A stretch of 64,000 nt of DNA from Balanoglossus misakiensis (lineage: Eukaryota > Hemichordata). Under the pieces are notes generated by a model. It did not search any database. It was not told the origin of the DNA and worked only from the letters and a program-made list of their open reading frames with translations. Positions 1-11,771 of this stretch are shown here, piece after piece. Positions within the stretch are counted from its first letter, which is position 1. Every line of letters starts with the position of its first letter. The position numbers were made by a program, and so were the translations under genes. Location: NCBI GenBank assembly GCA_040954595.2, contig CM082587.2, positions 10,726,001 through 10,790,000 on the forward strand. Reading direction: 5' to 3'.

Positions 1-263
1 GTATTCAATTCCTTTGCAATGCAGGGATTGATTTGTGATGTTATTCCTACACACAATGCACATTGGATTTTGAATCTATACCGCCACATGTCATCATGTG
101 ATGATTTACCTGGACAAGTGTGTCCTATGCTAATGTCCACCTGTACCTAAGCAAAATTAACTTGCATGAGATCAGTGCGAATATGCACAGAAATATTTCA
201 GCATCATCTTGGGTGAATAACAGGTGCTCAATATAATTGTACACGTCTTTTGATACTTTCCAG

Positions 264-2623
264 CAAATCTCAAGAAAGAAGAAAAAGTCAATCAACAAGG
301 ACCTGTCGTTAAGTCTCCTGAGGAAAATAAATAACAAAAAGCCAGTGCATTTAAAGAAAAAAATGGAGAGTGATGTCAACTCTGTCCTCTCAGTAAGTAC
401 TGTCAATAAGAGAGGTTAAGTTACTGCAGTCTGCGCACATTTCATTATGATTTAACTTAGTGAATTTCTTAGTTGAATTCCATCATTTTATCTTAAATTG
501 TTATCATGCATTTCTCTTGTTTGAATACTTCTTTTAGTTTAATTAATTAGTGTTTGTACCTGTAGTTTATTTCCTAACACATTGTATTGTTTATAACCCA
601 AGCTGTTATGATTCCTGACCCAAGCTGTGAAGATAGTTATGACTATACTAAGTATCAGTTTCTCACATGTATCACATCAGAGCTAATAGCCAATCACATT
701 ACAGTGCAGGGTATTGATACATATTCCTTACATTCCAGAGTGCCAGTTCCTCTTCATCGACATTTGACTCAGGAGAAGACTTGCGCCAAGAAAATAGGGC
801 TTTAAGAGCAGAAAATGTTGCTCTTCGCAACACAATCACAGTCTTAAGAGGTAAGATAATATATTGTTGGACTGTCAATTATGTCTTTGCTGTATTGGTT
901 CAGTTTAATAAACTGCTTAATTCGGGTGATTCCTAGAATATTAGCTTTGTGCTTTTGACCGCCTTTTTAGCTATTGGCCTAGGTGATAAATGGTGCTGGG
1001 ATTTAAATCAAATTCTTCTCTTATGGCCAGACATATGATGTTCAGTAAGGACTGAAATTGTGATGATTGAGCTCAATTAGTGTCTAGAAGCAGTAAATGG
1101 ATAGATTCTTCAGGAGCGGAATTGACAATTATATCGATACAAATCCTTCTTTTGAGGTATATTAACACTATTTTTTGTGTTTCTCAATGATACAGAGTTA
1201 CCTAGCCTGATTGGTCAGATAGCGGAGTTAAAAAAGTCTTCTGGTAGTGGTGTAAAATTAGCAAGTCCAAGCAATGTTGCCTCGGTGGACAGTCAAGAGG
1301 TATGTCATTATTATTAATTTTAATTTGACTATTGGCTCTTCAAGGGACAAAGTCTCTCCCTCGCTACCCCTTTTCCATTAATTATGCTTGATACAAGACA
1401 CTGTTATGTTATTCTACATGTGGATATATAGTGAATTAATGTTCGACCAAACACAACTCTATCCCGTTTGTAGGATATGAGAGTAAAAATCTAGCCCAAA
1501 TGAATAAATGGTTAACACCGATTATTCATTTTGGTGAGTTTCTTCACTCTTGTGTGTACAAGTGGGATGGAAGTTGTGTGTGGTTGAACGTTCATTCATT
1601 ATATATCAACATGTAGAATAACATAACCGGTATCTTGTATCAAACATAATTAATGGAAAAAGGGCAGCTAGAGAGAGACTTTTTCCCTCTAATGAATTGA
1701 GACACAATCACTTTAAAAAACTTACCTTACTTTTCAATCACTAACAAGTTGTCTGTGATGCAAATTCAGTCCATCATATGTCATATGCATACGAGAGCAT
1801 TCCATAGACATTTTTCTGGTATAATATGTTCTAGTGAAAGTTTAATAATGGTACTTGGATTGATATTTTGGTTTATGTGTCTTTCTTTGGTTTTGTATTT
1901 GGCAAGTTGGTCAAAATATTGTTTCATGATGAAATCTTCCATTTCTGTTTACCATTTCCCCAATACAACTACATCATTATTTTTTTTTCAGATTACAGTT
2001 GATGGTAAGGTTCTGGTGACTGCACAGCAGCTGAGATGCTGTGACAATTCGTCATAAAAAAAAATGACATACGATTTAATGAACGTTTTGTTCGATAAAG
2101 AAACAATGAGAAGCCACTCATATAGTGGTCGTGTTTGTAATGCGGTGCCTGGCAGTGTAGCCAAGCCAGCGCTGAATGCTGAAAAGCTAAATGCCCTGAA
2201 AGGTATGTATCTGATGTGTTACTTCAATTTATCCAATGTGTTGCACCTTGAAAACTGTTGAGCTAAAATTGTCAGTTTTAGGAATTTTTGGGTGTTTATA
2301 AATTTAACATCTATGGAGTTGCCAATGTTTAACACATTTTTTTTTAATTTGTACTATCATGGGCCAAGTAGAAATCCAGTTTGCTCATATTGGTGTTTCT
2401 GCAATCTTTGTAGTGTAAATTGGTAAATTCAAAACAGATTAAATTATGAAATATTTAAATTGAGATTGGGTGTGTGCAATATTTCAGTAATGGAAAATTG
2501 TTCAGATATTTATTTCTGGTTTTTCTCTCCACAGATTACATATGTAGCAAATTCGGCTGCAAGAAGGCAGAAGTGGAGCAACATATCAAAATGAAAATGT
2601 ATTCTGAATCCAAACACAAGTAG
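264..2623 (+). CDS. BEN-domain protein, 3' exons (5' end outside window), in-frame stop in domain
   Basis: Five exons join in phase: 264-392, 739-850, 1196-1299, 1992-2202 and 2535-2623, each with an AG acceptor and a GT donor (GTAAGT, GTAAGA, GTATGT, GTATGT), ending at TAG 2621-2623. The upstream exons are basic then coiled-coil-like (EDLRQENRALRAENVALRN). Exons 4-5 look like a BEN domain, a DNA- and protein-binding fold of chromatin factors: LMNVLFDKETMRSHSYSG, then KPALNAEKLNALKDYI and a short C-terminal helix. Exon 4 carries TAA at 2055-2057 (RCCDNSS-stop-KKMTYDL) with both sides in the same frame, so a single substitution such as CAA to TAA would explain it. AATAAA at 2643 and 2740 are candidate poly(A) signals. 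The first exons lie left of the window. BEN assignment is by motif memory, not search. Confidence 0.72.
1344..1689. repeat. MITE-like inverted-repeat element, family B, full copy in BEN intron 3
   Basis: The ends are inverted: GGGACAAAGTCTCTC at the left, GAGAGACTTTTTCCC at the right. Sub-terminal arms also mirror each other (CATTAATTATG with TGATACAAGACAC, against the reverse complement at the right). Copies of the same family occur at 17694-17826, 19978-20136 and 38297-38605. No ORF; non-autonomous. Confidence 0.75.
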
Positions 2624-2970
2624 CAGATTTAGTTTAGTTAAAAATAAATAGTGAAAGTAGTGAGGTTTTTTTAGTATTATTATTTAGTTTTTGCTTTGAA
2701 ATTTGTTTTTTTTAAATGTATTCTTTTTTTCAGTTATTTGTAATAAAAATGTTTTTTCATTATAATTTTATGTGTTCTTTCATTTTTTTAATGTTTCACT
2801 GCTTCATCCATTTGGCGTGACAAGAACAATATACATGCATCAGAATGCAATGAAATTCCCATAGAAATTGTATAGAAAAAAAAATAATTTCTATTCCTCT
2901 TCTATAGAAATTCGATAGAATGTTGATAGACACCTATTGCTCATCTGTAGAATTTCAATGAAGGTTCTTT

Positions 2971-3226
2971 TGAATATCTATAGATCTCTATTGATATTCA
3001 ATAGAAATCAGTGGCTCCTCGATTGAAATTCCATAGATTACCCATTGAACTTAGTCGATTTTCCATTGAATTTCCATTTAATTCTATTCTTTTTCAATTG
3101 AATATCTATAGATCTCTATTGATATTCAATAGAAATCAGTGGCTCCTCGATTGAAATTCCATAGATTACCCATTGAACTTAGTCGGTTTTCCATTGAATT
3201 TCCATTTAATTCTATTCTTTTTCAAT
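2971..3226. repeat. 128-bp tandem duplication in a TCTATAGA/CATTGAA-rich simple region
   Basis: The block starting TGAATATCTATAGATCTC at 2971 is repeated starting at 3099 with about one change. The surrounding 2860-3360 consists of degenerate short words (TCTATAGAA, CATTGAATTTCC). A similar TCTATAGAA patch appears near 63790-63830. Confidence 0.8.
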
Positions 3227-3366
3227 TGAATTTTGATGGAAAAGGGGCCAAATGTCCATAGAAGTCAACAGAATTTCAATAGATTTTCTATCTAGTATCT
3301 ATTGATTTTATGAAGAAATTTCAATTGAAAAGGGATGGAAAATCTATAGAACTTTTTCGTAAGGGT

Positions 3367-4932
3367 GGCCTGGCTAATCAATGTTGACGCAAGGGTTGAC
3401 CCCACCAAACACTCAAAATTGATGGGCACGACACTGGCCACTAGCTCTGGCCTGGCTAATCAATGTTGACGCAAGGGTTGACCCCACCAAACACTCAAAA
3501 TTGATGGGCAAGACACTGGCCACTAGCTCTGGCCTGGCTAATCAATGTTGACGCAAAGGTTGACCCCACCAAACACTCAAAATTGATGGGCACGACACTG
3601 GCCACTAGTTCTGGCCTGGCTAATCAATGTTGACGCAAAGGTTGACCCCACAACCACTCAAAATTGATGGGCACGACACTGGCCACTAGCTCTGGCCTGG
3701 CTAATCAATGTTGACGCAAAGGTTGACCCCACCAAACACTCAAAATTGATGGGCACGACACTGGCCACTAGCTCTGGCCTGGCTAATCAATGTTGACGCA
3801 AAGGTTGACCCCACCAAACACTCAAAATTGATGGGCACGACACCCAGGCCACTAGCTCTGGCCTGGCTAATCAATGTTGACGCAAAGGTTGACCCCACCA
3901 AACACTCAAAATTGATGGGCACGACACTGGCCACTAGCTCTGGCCTGGTTAATGAATGTTGACGCAAAAGTTGACCCCACCAAACACTCAAAATTAATAG
4001 GCACGACACTGGCCACTAGCTCTGCATGGCCTGGTTAATCAATGTTGACGCAAAGGTTGACCCCACCAAACACTCAAAATTAATGGGCACAACACTGGCC
4101 ACTAGCTCTGCATGGCCTGGTTAATCAATGTTGACGCAAAGGTTGACCCCACCAAACACTCAAAATTAATGGGCTCGACACTGGCCACTAGCTCTGGCCT
4201 GGCTTATCAATGTTGACGCAAGGGTTGACCCCACCAAACACTCAAAATTGATGGGCACGACACTGGCCACTAGCTCTGGCCTGGCTAATCAATGTTGACG
4301 CAAGGGTTGACCCCACCAAACACTCAAAATTGATGGGCACGACACTGGCCACTAGCTCTGGCCTGGCTAATCAATGTTGACGCAAGGGTTGACCCCACCA
4401 AACACTCAAAATTGATGGGCACGACACTGGCCACTAGCTCTGGCCTGGCTAATCAATGTTGACGCAAGGGTTGACCCCACCAAACACTCAAAATTGATGG
4501 GCAAGACACTGGCCACTAGCTCTGGCCTGGCTAATCAATGTTGACGCAAAGGTTGACCCCACCAAACACTCAAAATTGATGGGCACGACACTGGCCACTA
4601 GTTCTGGCCTGGCTAATCAATGTTGACGCAAAGGTTGACCCCACAAACACTCAAAATTGATGGGCACGACACTGGCCACTAGCTCTGGCCTGGCTAATCA
4701 ATGTTGACGCAAAGGTTGACCCCACCAAACACTCAAAATTGATGGGCACGACACTGGCCACTAGCTCTGGCCTGGCTAATCAATGTTGACGCAAAGGTTG
4801 ACCCCACCAAACACTCAAAATTGATGGGCACGACACCCAGGCCACTAGCTCTGGCCTGGCTAATCAATGTTGACGCAAAGGTTGACCCCACCAAACACTC
4901 AAAATTGATGGGCACGACACTGGCCACTAGCT
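3367..4932. repeat. 82-bp satellite array, about 19 monomers, with higher-order structure
   Basis: The monomer begins GGCCTGGCTAATCAATGTTG and repeats every 82 bp; a few monomers carry a 4-bp CATG insertion. Diagnostic variants recur 993 bp apart: GGGCAAGACAC at 3506 and 4499, and CACCCAGG at 3841 and 4834. A block of 12 monomers has therefore been duplicated. Long minus-strand reading frames across the array are by-products of the repeat. Confidence 0.95.
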
Positions 4933-5292
4933 AGATATTGTTTTCCACCAAGTTTTTGCCTTGTTTTCGACATTGTAAATGTGTATTCTTTTGTTGAAGT
5001 GATGCCGTGAAGTGTAGTGAAGTTTAATAGGTTTTTGAGGAGTTGTTGAAGTTTTTGTGATGACCGCAAGAGAGACGGTCTGCTGATGAAGTCGAGATGT
5101 TTTAATGACCGCAAGGGAGACGGTCTGGCGTATGAAAATGGCCCTTTGAGTTGGCATGTGAGTTCATACGAGGGACAAGAGAGAAGTCCCAGAGTGTAGT
5201 TGAAGTTGATCGTGATTTTATTGTAGTCTTACGCATCCTTTCACATAAGAATTCGTGTCGTGGTTATTTTTGAACCTGACAGTATGATGAAG

Positions 5293-5325
5293 TGTATCTG
5301 TATCTGTATCTGTATCTGTATCTGT
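5293..5325. repeat. (GTATCT)n microsatellite
   Basis: About five and a half hexamers. The flanking 4933-5856 holds no recognisable gene, only a short direct repeat (ATGACCGCAAG plus GAGACGGTCT) near 5058 and 5104. Confidence 0.9.
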
Positions 5326-6842
5326 ATAATACTGCAGAGTAACTCAGAAATTGAGCAGTAATCCTGCAGGTGCGCAAGGTGAATTTAGTCGTGATGACTA
5401 GTTATTCCTGAAAGACCAGCTTTAAAATGCTCTAGGTTTGTGCTAGTTACAATGTTATCAGGTAAGTGGTTCCAGTCAATAATGGTTCGCGGAATGAAGG
5501 AGTGTTAACTGTGTAAGTATCTGTTTTGACATTGGTATGAACAGGGGTCTTGAGTGTGAATTACTGGATGTACGTGGGTTGAATTTAATATGACTTTCGG
5601 CTGGAGTTGCGATTTGGTTATTTTGTACATAAGATGAAGCCGCTGTTCTCTCCTGCGATCAGATAGTGGTATTAAATTAAGATCTTTTAACATTCATTAA
5701 ATTCATTTTTACTGTTTATTACGAGCTTGTATTGCATTAGGATCCACTCTGAAATGCTCCGTACTTGGCGGTATTATCCGGAACCGTTATTGTGTTCGAG
5801 AGCATCTTTGGAATGTGCCTGCTCCGTTAGTACAGCAGTGAAGAGACTGTTTGTACGAAAGAACTATCAGACTTGATTTTTTACGCGGTTATTGACTGTT
5901 GAATTTTTCACTGGAAAAGAGACACTCTTTGACGAGAAGTCAGAACAGTGAAGTCGTTTTGAATTTTGACATTGAAAACGTTTTATGCGATTTTCTTTAA
6001 TTTGTTTGAACAGGCTGTGATATTTTAAAGGTGATTATTGCGTTTGATTTTGACGTAGTGTATTTAAAACCGATAGCGCAGATTTGGTTTTCGTTTTCAT
6101 TCTTTCTTTGATCGAACGTGGAAGTTCGATTATTGGAAAAGTGGGAAAGTGTCACGACTGAGTTTTAACGCTCACAGATCTTTTCTATGATTACGTAAGA
6201 AGTCATTCACTTGTATGGTTTTAGTCCAGTATTGACATAGGTACTTGACCCAGAGTAAACAAGATTGTGTAATTGATACATGTCAGAACGAGATAGAGAT
6301 ATCACGCGCTAAGTTCATGTTTAAGATATATTAAGATGACGTGTTCCTTTTATGACTTAATACTTGACTAATGTATTAATAAGGTGTGGTGAAATTTGAG
6401 ATCACACGTTTATCACCGGAGATCCGTGATAGGAGTCAACGAGCATGGATCGAGTCGTGCAATTCTTACGTGTGACCAGTAATAAACCAGAACTTTGTGT
6501 TACTCGGAAAACTTGTTGCAAGTCTCTGTCTACGAAAGGTTTACGATCTGCCGGGTACCTCTCTCGGACTTTATGAATATGTTGGGTGGAGAAGGAGATG
6601 GAGAGAATGTACGCCGTCAGCCTTCGGACGTGGCTGATTCCCCACAGAAGCCGATGAGGTAAACGTCCGGAGGACGACCGGCCGTAACAACAAACTGCAT
6701 GAATTAAAGTTCAACAATCCTTAGAAGACAGGAACGTCAGAGGTTGAATCTTGATGGGAAAAGGCGAGGTATCGCTGGTTATCATCGGCGTACTGATGAA
6801 ATTGTAGGATGTGGGGACGAATCGGTTTACTATAAAGTGGGG

Positions 6843-7025
6843 CTATATAAATGGTGAACAACAGAGGGGCAGTGGCACCCCGTATACGAGAGGTGACTGT
6901 GAACTTGCAGTGTTTTCGATGATTACAGTTTGATATCTATATTGAAGGTAAGATGTAAACCATGTTAGTACTGTGTCTGAGATGCCAAGGTTCGATAGTC
7001 TACAAAGAAGTATCCCGTGATGCAA
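6843..7025 (-). pseudogene. Reverse-transcriptase fragment (LINE type), unit 1
   Basis: The 60-residue minus-strand frame resembles the RT palm of non-LTR elements: LSNLGISDTVLTWFTSYLQ, then YRYQTV and YGVP. The usual GVPQGSxLGPLLF motif is degenerate here (YGVPLPLCCSPFI). It lies antisense inside each 2373-bp unit, so the LINE scrap entered before the unit was triplicated. Confidence 0.65.
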
Positions 7026-9215
7026 ATGTACAACTGAAGAAAAAAGGAATCACAAATCTTAAAACTAAGATGCCGTTAAGAATTAAATTTCGCGAAAAGG
7101 AAGTGACGAAATACGTACATTTTCAGGTGCTCTACAACAAGTAGTCTCCCTATCATCCCTATTGGAGCATGCAGCTAAAATTTACCATGACGTCATTGAT
7201 TCTACGCGAACGTTTTTCTAATAGCGATAAACATATTTTGTATAAATTGTGCTCAAACGCCCGTGAATCTCACTCGCAAAAATTCACAAGTGGCGCATAC
7301 AACACTAGGAAGAAAATTTTTTAGCAGTCTATAGAGTTTGTGACCTGAGATTTGGAAGTAAAAGTTAAACTTAAAAGTTGAGACAGAAGTGATTGAAGAG
7401 TAAAGAAACTTTTGAAGTGTTAAGAAAGTTATCGCATTCCTGATGAAAAGAAAAGAAAATACAATACATTCATTGTTTTAAGGAACACAAGGAAGACAAG
7501 TACTATGCAATCAGAGTATGCATGGATCATTCATCTAAAAATATATCTCCGCGTCTTTTGGCGGGTAAAAATAAAATGCTGGAACGGTCTTTTGGATGGC
7601 GGACTATTTGTGTCCTTCTTGTCCTCAGAACGCAAGTGGTCGAGTAGGTTTATTTCATTAAATTCTTATATTCTCAGTTGCTACCATAAATACCCAGTGT
7701 TCGTGTCGATGTATCTGGACGTCAGCACGATTCCATATAGGTACCTCTCAGTATTAGCCAAGCGAGTTATCCCCATCGATAGAGTTTAATTCCCCGTTAC
7801 ATTCCCAACACCAATCCTCCCGCGTGACATTGAGGTTGAAGGTATACAAGCCTTAGGAATCATGCAACCATCCAGAAAGTGTAATAAATTTTGAAGCTAT
7901 GATGTGAGTTTTCAGTTCGTTTCTTCTTTTGATTTGTTGATGTAACATTGTGCGTTTTAAATAAAAGATAAAAAAATGTACAGCAATGACGTCACAAAAT
8001 TCACTGGTATTGATAAAGCTATATTATATCATATATGATATGTGTTAAATACTACCGTATCTCATTATTGCAGTATTTCGTGCTTTAACACAAAATACGC
8101 GAATAGGGTTTAATACAAAACTAAATGACACAATTTCTGTTTCTTTGCCAAAATTCTTAATCACAAGATCAACCCATCATTACGCCTCTACTCTATTGCT
8201 AAGAGAAACCAGCGTCCGTAGCATGCATTGAAAGAACTATCAGACTTGATTTTTTACGCGGTTATTGACTGTTGAATTTTTCACTGGAAAAGAGACACTC
8301 TTTGACGAGAAGTCAGAACAGTGAAGTCGTTTTGAATTTTGACATTGAAAACGTTTTATGCGATTTTCTTTAATTTGTTTGAACAGGCTGTGATATTTTA
8401 AAGGTGATTATTGCGTTTGATTTTGACGTAGTGTATTTAAAACCGATAGCGCAGATTTGGTTTTCGTTTTCATTCTTTCTTTGATCGAACGTGGAAGTTC
8501 GATTATTGGAAAAGTGGGAAAGTGTCACGACTGAGTTTTAACGCTCACAGATCTTTTCTATGATTACGTAAGAAGTCATTCACTTGTATGGTTTTAGTCC
8601 AGTATTGACATAGGTACTTGACCCAGAGTAAACAAGATTGTGTAATTGATACATGTCAGAACGAGATAGAGATATCACGCGCTAAGTTCATGTTTAAGAT
8701 ATATTAAGATGACGTGTTCCTTTTATGACTTAATACTTGACTAATGTATTAATAAGGTGTGGTGAAATTTGAGATCACACGTTTATCACCGGAGATCCGT
8801 GATAGGAGTCAACGAGCATGGATCGAGTCGTGCAATTCTTACGTGTGACCAGTAATAAACCAGAACTTTGTGTTACTCGGAAAACTTGTTGCAAGTCTCT
8901 GTCTACGAAAGGTTTACGATCTGCCGGGTACCTCTCTCGGACTTTATGAATATGTTGGGTGGAGAAGGAGATGGAGAGAATGTACGCCGTCAGCCTTCGG
9001 ACGTGGCTGATTCCCCACAGAAGCCGATGAGGTAAACGTCCGGAGGACGACCGGCCGTAACAACAAACTGCATGAATTAAAGTTCAACAATCCTTAGAAG
9101 ACAGGAACGTCAGAGGTTGAATCTTGATGGGAAAAGGCGAGGTATCGCTGGTTATCATCGGCGTACTGATGAAATTGTAGGATGTGGGGACGAATCGGTT
9201 TACTATAAAGTGGGG

Positions 9216-9398
9216 CTATATAAATGGTGAACAACAGAGGGGCAGTGGCACCCCGTATACGAGAGGTGACTGTGAACTTGCAGTGTTTTCGATGATTACA
9301 GTTTGATATCTATATTGAAGGTAAGATGTAAACCATGTTAGTACTGTGTCTGAGATGCCAAGGTTCGATAGTCTACAAAGAAGTATCCCGTGATGCAA
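9216..9398 (-). pseudogene. Reverse-transcriptase fragment, unit 2
   Basis: Identical translated frame to 6843-7025, 2373 bp further on. A dead LINE fragment carried by the tandem unit. Confidence 0.65.
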
Positions 9399-11588
9399 AT
9401 GTACAACTGAAGAAAAAAGGAATCACAAATCTTAAAACTAAGATGCCGTTAAGAATTAAATTTCGCGAAAAGGAAGTGACGAAATACGTACATTTTCAGG
9501 TGCTCTACAACAAGTAGTCTCCCTATCATCCCTATTGGAGCATGCAGCTAAAATTTACCATGACGTCATTGATTCTACGCGAACGTTTTTCTAATAGCGA
9601 TAAACATATTTTGTATAAATTGTGCTCAAACGCCCGTGAATCTCACTCGCAAAAATTCACAAGTGGCGCATACAACACTAGGAAGAAAATTTTTTAGCAG
9701 TCTATAGAGTTTGTGACCTGAGATTTGGAAGTAAAAGTTAAACTTAAAAGTTGAGACAGAAGTGATTGAAGAGTAAAGAAACTTTTGAAGTGTTAAGAAA
9801 GTTATCGCATTCCTGATGAAAAGAAAAGAAAATACAATACATTCATTGTTTTAAGGAACACAAGGAAGACAAGTACTATGCAATCAGAGTATGCATGGAT
9901 CATTCATCTAAAAATATATCTCCGCGTCTTTTGGCGGGTAAAAATAAAATGCTGGAACGGTCTTTTGGATGGCGGACTATTTGTGTCCTTCTTGTCCTCA
10001 GAACGCAAGTGGTCGAGTAGGTTTATTTCATTAAATTCTTATATTCTCAGTTGCTACCATAAATACCCAGTGTTCGTGTCGATGTATCTGGACGTCAGCA
10101 CGATTCCATATAGGTACCTCTCAGTATTAGCCAAGCGAGTTATCCCCATCGATAGAGTTTAATTCCCCGTTACATTCCCAACACCAATCCTCCCGCGTGA
10201 CATTGAGGTTGAAGGTATACAAGCCTTAGGAATCATGCAACCATCCAGAAAGTGTAATAAATTTTGAAGCTATGATGTGAGTTTTCAGTTCGTTTCTTCT
10301 TTTGATTTGTTGATGTAACATTGTGCGTTTTAAATAAAAGATAAAAAAATGTACAGCAATGACGTCACAAAATTCACTGGTATTGATAAAGCTATATTAT
10401 ATCATATATGATATGTGTTAAATACTACCGTATCTCATTATTGCAGTATTTCGTGCTTTAACACAAAATACGCGAATAGGGTTTAATACAAAACTAAATG
10501 ACACAATTTCTGTTTCTTTGCCAAAATTCTTAATCACAAGATCAACCCATCATTACGCCTCTACTCTATTGCTAAGAGAAACCAGCGTCCGTAGCATGCA
10601 TTGAAAGAACTATCAGACTTGATTTTTTACGCGGTTATTGACTGTTGAATTTTTCACTGGAAAAGAGACACTCTTTGACGAGAAGTCAGAACAGTGAAGT
10701 CGTTTTGAATTTTGACATTGAAAACGTTTTATGCGATTTTCTTTAATTTGTTTGAACAGGCTGTGATATTTTAAAGGTGATTATTGCGTTTGATTTTGAC
10801 GTAGTGTATTTAAAACCGATAGCGCAGATTTGGTTTTCGTTTTCATTCTTTCTTTGATCGAACGTGGAAGTTCGATTATTGGAAAAGTGGGAAAGTGTCA
10901 CGACTGAGTTTTAACGCTCACAGATCTTTTCTATGATTACGTAAGAAGTCATTCACTTGTATGGTTTTAGTCCAGTATTGACATAGGTACTTGACCCAGA
11001 GTAAACAAGATTGTGTAATTGATACATGTCAGAACGAGATAGAGATATCACGCGCTAAGTTCATGTTTAAGATATATTAAGATGACGTGTTCCTTTTATG
11101 ACTTAATACTTGACTAATGTATTAATAAGGTGTGGTGAAATTTGAGATCACACGTTTATCACCGGAGATCCGTGATAGGAGTCAACGAGCATGGATCGAG
11201 TCGTGCAATTCTTACGTGTGACCAGTAATAAACCAGAACTTTGTGTTACTCGGAAAACTTGTTGCAAGTCTCTGTCTACGAAAGGTTTACGATCTGCCGG
11301 GTACCTCTCTCGGACTTTATGAATATGTTGGGTGGAGAAGGAGATGGAGAGAATGTACGCCGTCAGCCTTCGGACGCGGCTGATTCCCCACAGAAGCCGA
11401 TGAGGTAAACGTCCGGAGGACGACCGGCCGTAACAACAAACTGCATGAATTAAAGTTCAACAATCCTTAGAAGACAGGAACGTCAGAGGTTGAATCTTGA
11501 TGGGAAAAGGCGAGGTATCGCTGGTTATCATCGGCGTACTGATGAAATTGTAGGATGTGGGGACGAATCGGTTTACTATAAAGTGGGG

Positions 11589-11771
11589 CTATATAAATGG
11601 TGAACAACAGAGGGGCAGTGGCACCCCGTATACGAGAGGTGACTGTGAACTTGCAGTGTTTTCGATGATTACAGTTTGATATCTATATTGAAGGTAAGAT
11701 GTAAACCATGTTAGTACTGTGTCTGAGATGCCAAGGTTCGATAGTCTACAAAGAAGTATCCCGTGATGCAA
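11589..11771 (-). pseudogene. Reverse-transcriptase fragment, unit 3
   Basis: Identical translated frame to the copies at 6843 and 9216. A dead LINE fragment carried by the tandem unit. Confidence 0.65.

Noticed and set aside
3740-4927. Repetitive minus-strand ORFs across the 82-bp satellite (VPINFECLVGSTF-type repeats)
   Set aside because: They exist only because the satellite unit lacks stops in that frame over short runs; no start context, splice signals or protein similarity.
3367-4932. CRISPR-like array
   Set aside because: The units are contiguous 82-bp repeats without variable spacers, and the window is animal DNA.
7505-7789. 94-codon ORF repeated in the 2373-bp unit as a gene
   Set aside because: No recognisable domain, and its repetition follows from the tandem unit; kept only as a note in the array entry.
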